Below are positions 6,056 to 6,361 of a stretch of DNA of 6,361 nucleotides, one piece after another. Position numbers and translations under genes: made by a program. Each line of letters starts with the position of its first letter. Within the stretch, counting starts at the first letter, position 1. Under the pieces are notes generated by a model. That model did not search any database. It saw only the letters and a program-made list of their open reading frames with translations, and was not told the DNA's origin. The stretch is from Candidatus Sulfotelmatobacter sp. (GTDB taxonomy: Bacteria; Acidobacteriota; Terriglobia; Terriglobales; Acidobacteriaceae). Where the stretch lies: positions 1 through 6,361 of the forward strand of contig JASICF010000055.1 in the NCBI GenBank assembly GCA_030044775.1, written 5' to 3'.

Positions 6056-6361
6056 ATGGCTCTGACTGCGGGTACGAAACTCGGCCAATATGAAATTCTT
6101 TCGCCTCTTGGAGCCGGCAGCATGGGCGAGGTGTACCGTGCGCGCGATAATCGCCTGAACCGCGACGTGGCTATCAAGGTGCTGCCCGAGCTGGTTTCTT
6201 CTGACGCACAACGCCTGCACCGGTTCGAGCACGAAGCCAGAGCTGCAGCCGCGCTGAACCACCCTAACATTCTGGTGGTTTATCAGATGGGAACGTACGA
6301 AGGCACGCCTTACCTCGTATCGGAACTGCTCGAAGGCAAGACGCTGACTGAAGTGCTCCGG
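6056..6361 (+). CDS. Ser/Thr protein kinase, N-terminal part (cut by window edge)
   Basis: The first 102 residues of a Hanks-type kinase; the gene runs off the right edge. Visible are the start MALTAGTKLGQYEIL, the glycine loop LGAGSMGEVY (18-27), K41 in VAIK, helix-C E60 in RFEHEARAAAALNHPNI, and the hinge region around YLVSELLEGKTL. It opens directly with the kinase domain, without the zinc ribbon of the 905-residue kinase, and uses the AGSMGEVYRARD form very common in acidobacterial kinases. Many of those continue into a membrane helix and then WD40/TolB-like propeller or TPR repeats, but nothing here shows what follows. ATG 6056 is chosen because the kinase domain begins right after it and a TATAAT box lies just upstream. 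It follows the GT-C-like gene in the same direction but has its own promoter. Confidence 0.93.
   Translation, partial: MALTAGTKLGQYEILSPLGAGSMGEVYRARDNRLNRDVAIKVLPELVSSDAQRLHRFEHEARAAAALNHPNILVVYQMGTYEGTPYLVSELLEGKTLTEVLR

Noticed and set aside
5792..6262. Minus-strand open frame (156 codons) across the start of the second kinase
   Set aside because: It overlaps two real genes and a consensus promoter, and its protein resembles nothing.

Overview
The window looks like chromosomal DNA from a soil-type member of the Acidobacteriota. This is inferred from protein style alone: two Hanks-type Ser/Thr kinases of the form common in that phylum (one with an N-terminal zinc ribbon and a large polytopic C-terminus), a polytopic GT-C-like membrane protein, a small secreted protein with a C-terminal YTNQDV segment, and moderately high G+C. 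There is no rRNA, tRNA, CRISPR array, transposase or phage gene to fix the taxonomy or to suggest a mobile element.

Layout. Positions 1-209 are non-coding or of uncertain coding status. They hold a G-rich edge, two adjacent palindromes, and a GAGAAT-g-ATTCTC operator-like palindrome just ahead of the first gene. A small ASCH-domain gene (210-560, +) follows, with a strong Shine-Dalgarno. It converges on a small secreted-protein gene (681-1244, -); the gap between them holds a GC-rich hairpin (619-648). Positions 1245-1467 (about 220 bp) are intergenic and rich in short direct and inverted repeats; they presumably carry the secreted-protein promoter. A 905-residue zinc-ribbon/kinase/membrane protein occupies 1468-4185 (-). 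It is divergent from a GT-C-like membrane protein at 4352-5944 (+), across about 166 bp that probably hold both promoters. After a 111-bp gap with a perfect 6-3-6 hairpin and a consensus TATAAT box, a second Ser/Thr kinase starts at 6056 (+) and runs off the right edge.

How the genes may work together. The two kinases are probably membrane signalling proteins. The GT-C-like protein between them probably transfers a sugar from a lipid carrier on the outer face of the membrane. A link between kinase signalling and envelope glycosylation is possible from adjacency but unproven. The ASCH gene has its own strong ribosome site and a possible metal-type operator and seems to be a separate unit. I see no defence system or other clearly new multi-gene system. 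The most unusual points are the zinc-ribbon/kinase/ectodomain/polytopic architecture, the apparently leaderless start of the second kinase, and the palindromic control regions.
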